Both the position numbers and the translations under genes were made by a program. Positions 1 through 8,807 of a DNA stretch of 10,472 bases are shown here, piece after piece (position 1 is the stretch's first letter; every line of letters begins with the position of its first letter). The notes under the pieces are model-generated. The model was not told where the DNA came from and did no database searches. It was given only the letters and a program-made list of their open reading frames with translations. Source of the DNA: Flavobacteriaceae bacterium (GTDB lineage: Bacteria; Bacteroidota; Bacteroidia; Flavobacteriales; Flavobacteriaceae); NCBI GenBank assembly GCA_947482805.1, contig CANKLK010000073.1:1-10472 (forward strand), written 5' to 3'.

Positions 1-401
1 GCGAAAGAATGGAGAAATGGGTACTTCGGAAAGCATTTGAAGATATGCTTCCGGCAAGTGTGGCGTGGAGACAAAAAGAACAATTTAGTGATGGTGTTGG
101 CTACAGCTGGATTGACACATTGAAAGAAATGGTAGCTGTTGAAATTTCGGATGAGCAATTAGCGAATGCTAAATACAAATTCCCAATTCAAACGCCAACA
201 TCAAAAGAAGAGTATTATTACCGTTCTATTTTTACCGAACATTTTCCAAGCGATGCTGCCGCTTTAAGCGTTCCTCAGGAGGCAAGTGTAGCCTGCAGTA
301 CCAAAATCGCGTTAGAGTGGGATGAAGCGTTTAAAAACATGAATGATCCATCGGGAAGAGCAGTTGCCAATGTTCATGAAGATGCTTATAGAAAGGCATA
401 A
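1..401 (+). CDS. asnB: Asparagine synthase B (glutamine-hydrolysing), C-terminal part
   Basis: This is the 3' end of a gene that starts left of the window; the frame is open to the edge (codons for Glu-Arg precede the first visible Met at 9). AsnB makes asparagine from aspartate, ATP and glutamine in the cytoplasm. The visible ~132 residues belong to the C-terminal ATP-pyrophosphatase (synthetase) domain. Near its start is the family segment LPASVAWRQKEQFSDGVGYS, and close to the end are SVACSTKIALEWDEAF and DPSGRAVANVH, all very like the E. coli AsnB tail. The N-terminal Cys-Ntn glutaminase domain is outside the window. The stop codon TAA is at 399-401. The next gene starts 104 bases downstream, and no clear terminator hairpin was found in that gap. 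The assignment is firm from the conserved blocks. Confidence 0.95.
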   Translation, partial: ERMEKWVLRKAFEDMLPASVAWRQKEQFSDGVGYSWIDTLKEMVAVEISDEQLANAKYKFPIQTPTSKEEYYYRSIFTEHFPSDAAALSVPQEASVACSTKIALEWDEAFKNMNDPSGRAVANVHEDAYRKA

Positions 402-505
402 AATTTATAATTCCTTCAAAGTCTTTTATTTTTTAAACCAAAACATTTAGAAAAAAATATATTTTTACAGATGTTTTAAAAAAAAAGCATTAAAAAAAAC
501 TACTT

Positions 506-1204
506 ATGAAAAAAATAGCAATTTTATTACTAGGATTAGTATTGATTTATTCCTGTTCAACCAGTACCGATGAAAATAGTATTGAAATAAATATAGATGG
601 ACCCAACGTTACCGACGTTGATGGAAACACATACCAATCAGTCACCAACTGCGGTCTAACATTTACCAAACAAAACTTAAATGTATCTAAATACAGTGAT
701 GGTACACCAATCCCAGAAGTAACCGACGCAACACAATGGGCAAATCTAACCACAGGAGCATGGTGTTATTATAACAACACAACTGCCAATGGCACAATCT
801 ATGGCAAGTTATACAATTGGTATGCAGTTGTAGGTATACACGACACTGACCCTTCAACGCCAAACAAGATATTGGCTCCAACAGGCTGGCATGTTCCAAC
901 TGATGCCGAATGGACACAACTCACTGATTGTTTAGGAGGTGAAACTGTAGCAGGCGGCAAAATGAAATCAACAAGCACGCTTTGGCAAAGTCCTAACACA
1001 GCTGCTAATAAAAAATCAGGCTTCTCGGGTCTTCCTGCAGGTTATCGCCTCATCTATGGTTCATTCTTCAATATTGGCAGCTTCGGTGGCTGGTGGAGTT
1101 CGTCACAGGGTACTGGCCGCTCCCTGAATTATAGCTCTGGTTTCGCGTTCACAAACTTCAACTTTGCGAATGGCGGTTTCTCGGTGCGTTGCATTATGGA
1201 TTAG
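506..1204 (+). CDS. FISUMP-domain lipoprotein, candidate DGR target
   Basis: A 232-aa secreted lipoprotein. Residues 1-17 form a lipoprotein signal: MKK, a hydrophobic stretch, then the lipobox-like IYSC with Cys17 as the lipidation site. Residues ~37-231 match the Fibrobacter succinogenes major paralogous (FISUMP, Fib_succ_major) domain: VTDVDGNTY near the start, KYSDGTPIP at 62-70, LYNWYAV at 102-108, APTGWHVPTDAEW at 124-136, GGKMKSTSTLW at 150-160, GFSGLPAGYR at 172-181, WWSSS at 196-200 and the closing GFSVRC at 224-229. The molecular role is not known; FISUMP proteins are usually cell-surface and often occur as many paralogues. The gene sits between asnB and gyrB and seems to be an accessory insertion. 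The last 180 bases are adenine-poor and rich in NNC/NNT codons, unlike the rest of the gene, which suggests a variable region. A weak TAnnTTTG-like box (7 of 8) lies at 458-465. Family certainty is high; a DGR connection is inference. Confidence 0.9.
   Translation: MKKIAILLLGLVLIYSCSTSTDENSIEINIDGPNVTDVDGNTYQSVTNCGLTFTKQNLNVSKYSDGTPIPEVTDATQWANLTTGAWCYYNNTTANGTIYGKLYNWYAVVGIHDTDPSTPNKILAPTGWHVPTDAEWTQLTDCLGGETVAGGKMKSTSTLWQSPNTAANKKSGFSGLPAGYRLIYGSFFNIGSFGGWWSSSQGTGRSLNYSSGFAFTNFNFANGGFSVRCIMD
1019..1200 (+). other. Candidate DGR variable region at the 3' end of the FISUMP gene
   Basis: Positions 1021-1200 contain about 28 A in 180 bases, against about 70 in 180 at 601-780 of the same gene, while T is about 61 in 180. 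So this is loss of A on the coding strand, not a simple GC shift. Codons at the positions that are loosely conserved in this family are CTC ATC TAT, TTC TTC, AGC TTC, CGC TCC, AGC TCT and AAC TTC AAC, as expected from AAY template codons mutated at the two adenines. They alternate with fixed motifs (GFSGLP, GYR, GSF, WWSS, GFSVRC). The 3' GC-rich stretch ending GCGTTGC would be in the place of an initiation-of-mutagenic-homing element. No template repeat or reverse transcriptase is in the window, so the call rests on composition and fold family only. Confidence 0.5.
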
Positions 1205-1314
1205 ACACTTTCGGTTTTGGCAATTAATCCCCGCAGGTGTAGATTTTTAGTTCTTCACAATGCTAAAATCAATACAGCTAAAGTTTTTGTTTCAAAAAAT
1301 AGTTTTATTATTTC

Positions 1315-1346
1315 AAAACGTTCGTCTAATTAGACGAACGTTTTTT
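1315..1346. terminator. Palindromic terminator between the FISUMP gene and gyrB
   Basis: A perfect 30-bp palindrome: left arm AAAACGTTCGTCTAA at 1315-1329, right arm at 1330-1344. The inner bases form the loop, and the stem is followed by a run of six T (1341-1346). It fits an intrinsic terminator, and A/T runs on both sides would allow function in either direction. It lies about 110 bases after the FISUMP stop. Confidence 0.8.
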
Positions 1347-1400
1347 GTTGAAATTCAGCTCAAAATGTTAATAACTTAAAGGTTTTATACCCAATTTTCA

Positions 1401-1414
1401 ATAGGAAATCCTAT
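1401..1414. repeat. Short dyad upstream of the gyrB -7 box
   Basis: ATAGGA-AA-TCCTAT is a 6-bp inverted repeat with a 2-base spacer. It lies 9 bases upstream of the likely -7 box of gyrB, in the place where a -33 element would be expected. It could be a regulator binding site; no regulator is known from the sequence. Confidence 0.35.
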
Positions 1415-1423
1415 GCGTTTTTA

Positions 1424-1431
1424 TATATTTG
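1424..1431 (+). promoter_or_regulatory. Likely gyrB promoter, -7 box TATATTTG
   Basis: TATATTTG fits the Bacteroidota -7 consensus TAnnTTTG exactly. Transcription would start near 1437-1439 and give a leader of about 32 bases before the gyrB ATG at 1471. No clear TTG -33 box is seen at the usual spacing. Confidence 0.6.
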
Positions 1432-1464
1432 CTCGTTAGACAAAAAATAGATTTTTTACCATAA

Positions 1465-3411
<1,947 letters not shown>

Positions 3412-3417
3412 ATAAAA

Positions 3418-3473
3418 AGTTTGTAGTTTGTGGTTTTTAGTTAACCACAAACTATAAACTACAAACCATAAAC
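3418..3473. repeat. Hairpin and direct repeat built of AAACTA/TAGTTT units
   Basis: The gyrB-mdh gap holds 18-base arms, AGTTTGTAGTTTGTGGTT at 3418-3435 and AACCACAAACTATAAACT at 3443-3460, that pair with one mismatch (a possible G-U) around a 7-base loop. The right arm then partly repeats: ACAAACTATAAAC (3447-3459) and ACAAACCATAAAC (3461-3473) differ at one base. It may end gyrB transcription, although the + strand lacks a T run after the hairpin; the following A run would supply one for the opposite strand. It may also be a dispersed repeat. Confidence 0.7.
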
Positions 3474-3502
3474 CAAAAAAAACAAATAAAAATATTATAG
3501 AA

Positions 3503-4438
3503 ATGAAAGTTACGATTGTGGGAGCAGGAAACGTTGGGGCTTCTTGTGCAGATGTTATTTCTTATAGAGGAATAGCAAGTGAAGTAGTTATCTTAGATAT
3601 CAAAGAAGGTTTTGCCGAAGGTAAAGCAATGGATTTGATGCAATGTGCAACAAATACAGGATTTAATACCCAAATTACTGGAGTTACAAATGATTATTCT
3701 AAAACAGCTAATAGTGAAGTAGTAGTTATCACTTCTGGAATACCTAGAAAACCGGGAATGACAAGAGAAGAATTAATAGGTATCAATGCCGGAATTGTAA
3801 AGTCAGTTGCAGAAAACTTATTGAAACATTCTCCAAAAGCTATATTTGTAATTGTGTCTAATCCTATGGATACTATGACCTATCTAGCATTCAAATCATT
3901 AGGTTTGCCAAAAAATAAAGTCATAGGAATGGGTGGCGCTTTAGATAGTTCACGTTTTAGATATTATTTATCAAAAGAAATGGAAATACCTTCTAATGAT
4001 GTTTCAGCTATGGTAATTGGAGGTCATGGAGATACAACCATGATTCCATTAACACGTTTGGCTTCTTATAATGGAATTCCGGTTTCGGAGTTTTTATCTC
4101 AAGAAAAATTGGACAAAGTAGCAGCCGACACTATGGTTGGTGGCGCAACTTTAACAGGACTTTTAGGTACTTCGGCTTGGTATGCTCCAGGTGCATCTGT
4201 GGCTTATTTGGTTGATAGTATAGTAAACGACCAAAAGAAAATGATAGCATGTTCGGTATTCTTAGAAGGTGAATACGGGCAAAACGATATTTGTATTGGA
4301 GTGCCTTGTATTATAGGTAAAAACGGTGTAGAAAAAATTGTTGATATCACTTTAAATGCTGATGAAAAAGCAAAATTTGCTAAGAGTGCAGATGCAGTTA
4401 GAGCAATGAATGGTGACTTAAAATCGATATTAGGATAA
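3503..4438 (+). CDS. mdh: Malate dehydrogenase (LDH-like type)
   Basis: A cytoplasmic NAD-dependent enzyme that interconverts malate and oxaloacetate in the TCA cycle. Length is 311 aa, normal for the LDH-like malate dehydrogenases of this phylum. Rossmann motif GAGNVG at 7-12 with Asp32 at the end of strand 2, consistent with NAD rather than NADP. The mobile substrate loop has Arg82 and Arg88 (GIPRKPGMTREE); the Arg at 82 in an RKPGM context points to malate rather than lactate dehydrogenase. Further active-site residues are Asn120 (VSNPMD), Asp148 and Arg151 (LDSSRFR) and the catalytic His175 (GGHGDT). The ATG at 3503 lies two residues before the first Rossmann strand, as usual. A terminator follows at once. 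No clear TAnnTTTG box was found in the 91-base upstream gap, so read-through from gyrB is possible. Confidence 0.96.
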   Translation: MKVTIVGAGNVGASCADVISYRGIASEVVILDIKEGFAEGKAMDLMQCATNTGFNTQITGVTNDYSKTANSEVVVITSGIPRKPGMTREELIGINAGIVKSVAENLLKHSPKAIFVIVSNPMDTMTYLAFKSLGLPKNKVIGMGGALDSSRFRYYLSKEMEIPSNDVSAMVIGGHGDTTMIPLTRLASYNGIPVSEFLSQEKLDKVAADTMVGGATLTGLLGTSAWYAPGASVAYLVDSIVNDQKKMIACSVFLEGEYGQNDICIGVPCIIGKNGVEKIVDITLNADEKAKFAKSADAVRAMNGDLKSILG

Positions 4439-4460
4439 TTATTTTTATAGTTATTCATAA

Positions 4461-4488
4461 AAGGCTGCATAATAGCAGTCTTTTTTTT
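4461..4488 (+). terminator. Intrinsic terminator after mdh
   Basis: Stem AAGGCTGC (4461-4468) with GCAGTCTT (4475-4482), eight pairs with one G-U, loop ATAATA, then an eight-T run at 4481-4488. It starts 23 bases after the mdh stop. Confidence 0.85.
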
Positions 4489-4507
4489 GATATTAATCAG
4501 TAAAATA

Positions 4508-4538
4508 TTGGTTAATCTTATCTATAATTATATATTTG
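4508..4538 (+). promoter_or_regulatory. Likely secDF promoter (TTG, 20 bases, TATATTTG)
   Basis: TTG at 4508-4510 and TATATTTG at 4531-4538 are separated by 20 bases, within the usual spacing for the Bacteroidota -33/-7 promoter. Transcription would start near 4545, leaving a leader of about 110 bases to the secDF ATG. Confidence 0.65.
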
Positions 4539-4653
4539 CACGTTTAAAAAAAAGTTAGATTATTGTAAATCCAGGGCTTTAGCTTCTAATGTTTTGAATT
4601 TCAGTATATTTTTATAAAAAAAAACAAAAAAAATTAATTAATTTTTAGGAATA

Positions 4654-7623
4654 ATGCAGAATAAAGGACTAGTTAAATTTTTCGCAATACTATTTGCATT
4701 GGTAAGTATCTATTCACTTTCGTTCACTTTTGTGGCCAATAAAGTGAAAGAGGATGCCAAAATCTTCGCAGGAGGAAACCCAGTTAAAGAAGTTAAATAC
4801 CTTGACTCTATTGGAAAAGAAAAAGTCTTCCTTGACTTTTTTACTTACAATGAAGTAAAAGATAAACAAATCAATAAAGGTCTTGACCTTGAAGGAGGAA
4901 TTAACGTAATTCTTCAAATATCTGTAAAAGATGTTTTGAAACAATTATCAAACAATTCTAAAAACCCGGTTTTCAACAAATCATTAGAAGATGCTAAAAG
5001 AGATCAGCTAGGAAATCAATCGTATCTTGATGCGTTTTTTGTGGCTTTTGATAAAAACTCAAATGGGACAGTAAAATTGGCTTCTCCTGATATTTTTGCT
5101 AACAGAAATCTTCAAGGGCAAATCGATTTCAATATGACCGATGACCAAGTGAAAAAAGTCTTGGTTAAAAAACTTGACGAGTCAGTTGAATCTGCTTTCG
5201 GTGTATTGAGAAGCCGTATCGATAAATTTGGGGTAACACAACCAAACATTGTTAAACTTGGACAAACAGGAAGAATTCTTATTGAATTACCAGGTGCAAA
5301 AGATGTTGACCGTATCAAAAAATTAGTTTCTAGTAAAGCAGAATTAGAGTTTTGGGAAACCTACAAAGCCGAAGAAATGATGGGCTTTTTGCAACAAGCA
5401 AACGAAGCTTTGAAAGCTACGGTTAAAACTGATGAGAAAGTTGTGGCAGCAAAACCTGCAGATACACTGAGCAAATTATTGACAGATGATAAAGTAAAAG
5501 ATTCAGCTGCGGCCAAAAAAGGAAACAATCCGTTATTTGATAAATTCATTTCTCAAGGTGGCGGTGCTGTTTTAGTAGTTGCTTCACCAAAAGATACTGC
5601 CACTATTAACTCTTATTTAAGAAGACCAGAAATTCGTAATTTATTACCAGCAGACAAACGTTATGCAAAATTTGCTTGGGGTAAACCTGATGTAAATGTT
5701 GATGAGAAAACCAAAAAAGAAACGGAATCAGTCGGTTTATATGCTTTAAAAGGTAATAGAGATAATGTAGCTCCAATGAGTGGTGGAGTTATTGTTGATG
5801 CTAGAGATACATTTGACCAAATGGGTAAACCAGCGGTTTCTATGCAAATGAATGGAGCAGGAGCAAGAGTTTGGGAAGAATTAACAGGAAGAGCTTTTAC
5901 ACAAAAAAGTTGTATAGCAATTGCTTTAGATAACGTTGTGTATTCTGCTCCTGGAGTTACTTCTGGACCAATTTCAGGTGGAAGATCAGAAATCACAGGA
6001 AGCTTTGAAGTTGCAGAAACTAAAGATTTAGCCAACGTTTTAAGAGCTGGTAAATTGCCTGCTGCAGCCGAAATTATCCAGTCAGAAGTGGTTGGACCAT
6101 CTTTAGGAGCCATCGCAATTAATGCAGGTTTAATTTCTTCTATCGTTGGATTCCTTATGGTATGTTTATGGATGGTGTTCTATTATGGAAGAGCAGGTTG
6201 GTATGCTAATGCTGCTTTGATATTGAACTTACTTTTCTTGTTTGGTGTTATGGCAAGTTTTGGTTTCGTATTAACATTACCTGGAATTGCTGGTATCGTT
6301 TTAACATTAGGAACAGCGGTTGATGCTAACATCATTATCTATGAAAGAGCAAAAGAAGAACTGCGTGACGGAAAAACATTAGGAGAAGCTGTCATTACTT
6401 CTTATGGTTGGAAAGGAGCTATGCGTTCTATCATTGATGCCAACGTAACACACGTATTGACAGGAACAATCTTATACGTTTTCGGAACAGGATTGGTTCA
6501 AGGATTTGCCTTAACACTTTTAATTGGTATAGTAACGTCATTGTTTACTTCAATCTTTATAGCAAGAATCTTTATCGATAGAGATATTGCACTTAATAAA
6601 AAATTAACTTTCTCTACCAACATTACTAAAAATTGGTTTACTGGTTTCAATTTTGATTTTATCGGAATTAAAAAATGGACGTACTTGTTTTCATCTGCAG
6701 TAGTTGTTGCCAGCTTGACTTCTATTTTCTTCATTAATGGTTTGGATCAGGGTGTTGATTTTGTTGGAGGAAGAACCTTTCAAGTTAGATTCGAAAAACC
6801 AGTAGAACCAACTCAAGTTTCTGAAGAATTATCAAAAGCTTTTGGAACTACTGTTGAAGCTAAAGTATTTGGTAGTGATGATCAATTAAAACTTACGACT
6901 AAATACAAAATACAAGAAGAAGGAGTTGAGGTTGATAAAGAAGTAAACGAAAAATTATTCGCCAGTTTGAAAAAGTATTATGGTGCTAATCAAACCTATG
7001 AGAAATTCATAAACTCTTATGATGGCAAAAAATTCGGAGTATTGCAATCGTCTAAAGTTGGAGCAGCGATTTCTGCGGATATTAAAACAAACTCTTTCTG
7101 GGCTGTTATCGGTGCAATGTTGGTTGTTGGTTTATACCTTGTAATTTCGTTCCGCAAATGGCAATATTCTCTCGGAGCTTTAGCCGCTGTTTTCCATGAT
7201 GTTGTTTTTGTATTAGGTATTTACTCTTTACTATACAAATACATGCCTTTCCATATGGAAATGGATCAGCACTTTATTGCAGCGATATTAACCGTTATTG
7301 GATACTCAATGAACGATACCGTAATTGTATTTGACAGAATTAGAGAGTTTCTTGCCGGAGATAGAAAAGGAAACTTTAAAGATGTAGTAAACGCGTCTAT
7401 TAATACAACACTTTCAAGAACTTTGAATACGTCTTTAACAATGATTATGGTATTGTTAATCATGTTCATTTTTGGTGGTGATTCTATACGAGGATTTATC
7501 TTCGCGATGTTAGTAGGTATTATCGTTGGAACGTATTCTTCGTTATTTATTGCAACACCGGTATTGGTTGATACAATGAGTAAAGAAGCCATTGAAGATA
7601 TTGAAAAAAGACACGGTAACTAG
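4654..7623 (+). CDS. secDF: Protein translocase SecDF, fused SecD and SecF
   Basis: An inner-membrane RND-type component that uses the proton motive force to help the SecYEG-SecA channel finish protein export. The 989-aa protein is a SecD-SecF fusion, common in this phylum. The SecD half (1-~650) starts with a membrane segment at ~8-27, then GLDLEGG (76-82), a large periplasmic part with SRIDKFGVTQP (187-197) and ISGGRSEITG (440-449), and a multi-helix region from ~487 with the TAVDANIIIYERAKEEL motif (~554-570; Asp557). The SecF half has a membrane segment at ~675-694, GVDFVGG (700-706), HDVVFVLG (848-855; Asp849) and YSMNDTVIVFDR (884-895; Asp888). Charged residues expected for proton flow are present in both halves. 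A long, Lys-rich, low-conservation stretch lies at ~240-300. AGGA at 4646-4649 just before ATG 4654 supports the start. A single-gene unit: promoter upstream, terminator downstream. Confidence 0.97.
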   Translation: MQNKGLVKFFAILFALVSIYSLSFTFVANKVKEDAKIFAGGNPVKEVKYLDSIGKEKVFLDFFTYNEVKDKQINKGLDLEGGINVILQISVKDVLKQLSNNSKNPVFNKSLEDAKRDQLGNQSYLDAFFVAFDKNSNGTVKLASPDIFANRNLQGQIDFNMTDDQVKKVLVKKLDESVESAFGVLRSRIDKFGVTQPNIVKLGQTGRILIELPGAKDVDRIKKLVSSKAELEFWETYKAEEMMGFLQQANEALKATVKTDEKVVAAKPADTLSKLLTDDKVKDSAAAKKGNNPLFDKFISQGGGAVLVVASPKDTATINSYLRRPEIRNLLPADKRYAKFAWGKPDVNVDEKTKKETESVGLYALKGNRDNVAPMSGGVIVDARDTFDQMGKPAVSMQMNGAGARVWEELTGRAFTQKSCIAIALDNVVYSAPGVTSGPISGGRSEITGSFEVAETKDLANVLRAGKLPAAAEIIQSEVVGPSLGAIAINAGLISSIVGFLMVCLWMVFYYGRAGWYANAALILNLLFLFGVMASFGFVLTLPGIAGIVLTLGTAVDANIIIYERAKEELRDGKTLGEAVITSYGWKGAMRSIIDANVTHVLTGTILYVFGTGLVQGFALTLLIGIVTSLFTSIFIARIFIDRDIALNKKLTFSTNITKNWFTGFNFDFIGIKKWTYLFSSAVVVASLTSIFFINGLDQGVDFVGGRTFQVRFEKPVEPTQVSEELSKAFGTTVEAKVFGSDDQLKLTTKYKIQEEGVEVDKEVNEKLFASLKKYYGANQTYEKFINSYDGKKFGVLQSSKVGAAISADIKTNSFWAVIGAMLVVGLYLVISFRKWQYSLGALAAVFHDVVFVLGIYSLLYKYMPFHMEMDQHFIAAILTVIGYSMNDTVIVFDRIREFLAGDRKGNFKDVVNASINTTLSRTLNTSLTMIMVLLIMFIFGGDSIRGFIFAMLVGIIVGTYSSLFIATPVLVDTMSKEAIEDIEKRHGN

Positions 7624-7642
7624 TTTGCCAAGTTTATAAAAT

Positions 7643-7676
7643 AAAAAAGGGTTGTCAGTTTTGACAACCCTTTTTT
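7643..7676. terminator. Strong bidirectional terminator after secDF
   Basis: Perfect 15-base arms AAAAAAGGGTTGTCA (7643-7657) and TGACAACCCTTTTTT (7662-7676) around a GTTT loop. The core is a GC-rich stem flanked by A and T runs, so it can work on both strands. It separates the housekeeping block from the accessory region. Confidence 0.92.
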
Positions 7677-7678
7677 GT

Positions 7679-7686
7679 TAGATTTG
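7679..7686 (+). promoter_or_regulatory. Possible promoter of the ADP-ribosylglycohydrolase gene
   Basis: TAGATTTG fits TAnnTTTG exactly, just after the secDF terminator. The nearest TTG (7661-7663) is 15 bases upstream, slightly short of the usual 17-23, so the match is only moderate. Confidence 0.4.
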
Positions 7687-7748
7687 TGTAGGTATACGTA
7701 TTATACAAGTTAGCGGAAATCAAATCACGATGCAAAACAGACTTAAAA

Positions 7749-8708
7749 ATGAAAAACAAAACCACGACAATAACTGAAATTAAATCTGCACTTTTGGGTG
7801 TTGCTGTTGGCGATGCTTTGGGTGTTCCAGTCGAATTTAACAGTAGACAAACGATTACACAAAATCCGGTAACTGATATGATTGGTTACGGAACCTATAA
7901 TTTACCGCCAGGAACTTGGTCTGACGACAGTTCACTCACATTTTGTCTTGCCGAAGCATTGACACAAGACTTTGACCTAAACACAATTGGACAAAATTTT
8001 GTAAAGTGGTATCAAGACGACTTTTGGACACCGAGAGGACGTGTGTTTGATATTGGTATGGCGACAAGACAAGCCATTGCGCGACTTGAAAAAGGCGAAC
8101 AACCAGAATTTGCAGGCGGTTTTGACGAAACCGACAATGGAAACGGTTCGCTAATGCGAATTTTGCCGTTACTTTTCCATGTTCAAGACAAGCCAATCAA
8201 CGAACGTTACGAAATAACAAAAAAAGTTTCATCAATTACACACAGACATATTCGTTCTGTAATTGCTTGTTTCTACTATCTTGAATTTGCACGACAACTT
8301 TTTATAGGCAAAGACAAATTCGAAACTTACACAAGCTTAAAAACCGAAATCACAAATCACTTGATAAGTATTTCTATCAATCACAAAGAAATTGTATTGT
8401 TTGACAGACTTCTCAAAAATGACATTCACAAACTAACCGCAAACGAAATTCAAAGTAGCGGTTATGTTTTGCATACACTTGAAGCAAGTATTTGGTGTTT
8501 GCTGACAACAGATAATTATAAAGAAGCAGTTTTGAAAGCTGTAAATTTAGGCAACGACACAGACACGACAGGTGCAGTAACAGGTGGACTTGCGGGACTT
8601 TTATATGGACTTGACAGCATACCAATAAATTGGATAAATCAAATAGCCAGAAAAGATGACATTGAAAACTTGGCGGAACGACTTGCCGAAAAAATTACCA
8701 GCCAATAA
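7749..8708 (+). CDS. ADP-ribosylglycohydrolase (DraG/ARH-like) family protein
   Basis: A 319-aa cytoplasmic protein of the ADP-ribosylglycohydrolase fold, which removes ADP-ribose from proteins or other substrates using a two-metal Mg centre. Visible family motifs: LLGVAVGDALGVPVEF (15-30), GTWSDDSSL (55-63, with Ser58-Asp59-Asp60 in the place of the T-D-D metal ligands), GNGSLMRILPL (131-141) and NLGNDTDTTGAVTGGLAGL (267-284, with Asp270, Asp272 and Thr273 as metal ligands). All catalytic blocks are present, so the enzyme is probably active. No partner ADP-ribosyltransferase is in the window and the substrate cannot be told. The gene stands alone in the accessory region. Its Asp codons are 16 GAC to 5 GAT, whereas most of secDF prefers GAT, which suggests transfer. 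Its stop codon overlaps the first base pairs of an attC-like repeat, as in integron cassettes. Confidence 0.9.
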   Translation: MKNKTTTITEIKSALLGVAVGDALGVPVEFNSRQTITQNPVTDMIGYGTYNLPPGTWSDDSSLTFCLAEALTQDFDLNTIGQNFVKWYQDDFWTPRGRVFDIGMATRQAIARLEKGEQPEFAGGFDETDNGNGSLMRILPLLFHVQDKPINERYEITKKVSSITHRHIRSVIACFYYLEFARQLFIGKDKFETYTSLKTEITNHLISISINHKEIVLFDRLLKNDIHKLTANEIQSSGYVLHTLEASIWCLLTTDNYKEAVLKAVNLGNDTDTTGAVTGGLAGLLYGLDSIPINWINQIARKDDIENLAERLAEKITSQ

Positions 8709-8780
8709 CAGCGTGTATGCAATATTGCCTTGCCGCAGGTGAAACAAAGGGTTACGATCGCTTGCACGCGAAAAGTTAGC
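8706..8780 (+). other. attC-like imperfect inverted repeat (candidate cassette recombination site)
   Basis: TAAC (8706-8709) pairs with GTTA (8775-8778); GCGTG (8711-8715) with CACGC (8765-8769); CAA (8720-8722) with TTG (8762-8764). Unpaired bases lie on both arms and about 39 bases in the centre. The ~75-base size, outer AAC...GTT pair, bulged stem and overlap with the preceding stop codon fit integron attC sites. The strict GTTRRRY core is not met (GTTAGCA), so it could be a divergent or decayed site, or another element. Confidence 0.45.
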
Positions 8781-8807
8781 AAGCATATTCACAATGTAAA
8801 GTATGAA

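Noticed and set aside
458..465. TATATTTT as a promoter for the FISUMP gene
   Set aside because: It matches TAnnTTTG at only 7 of 8 bases in a very A/T-rich gap, with no TTG at the right distance; too weak to list as a feature.
547..999. Three minus-strand ORFs of 66-76 codons inside the FISUMP gene
   Set aside because: They are shadows of a gene with clear family motifs; they have no recognisable protein features.
1315..1344. The 30-bp palindrome as the DGR cruciform element
   Set aside because: It lies about 110 bases beyond the stop codon and has a T run; known DGR hairpins lie much closer to the variable region, so a terminator is the simpler reading.
5661..6113. A 150-codon minus-strand ORF inside secDF
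   Set aside because: The coding strand carries SecD motifs at exactly this place; the antisense frame is open by codon bias only.
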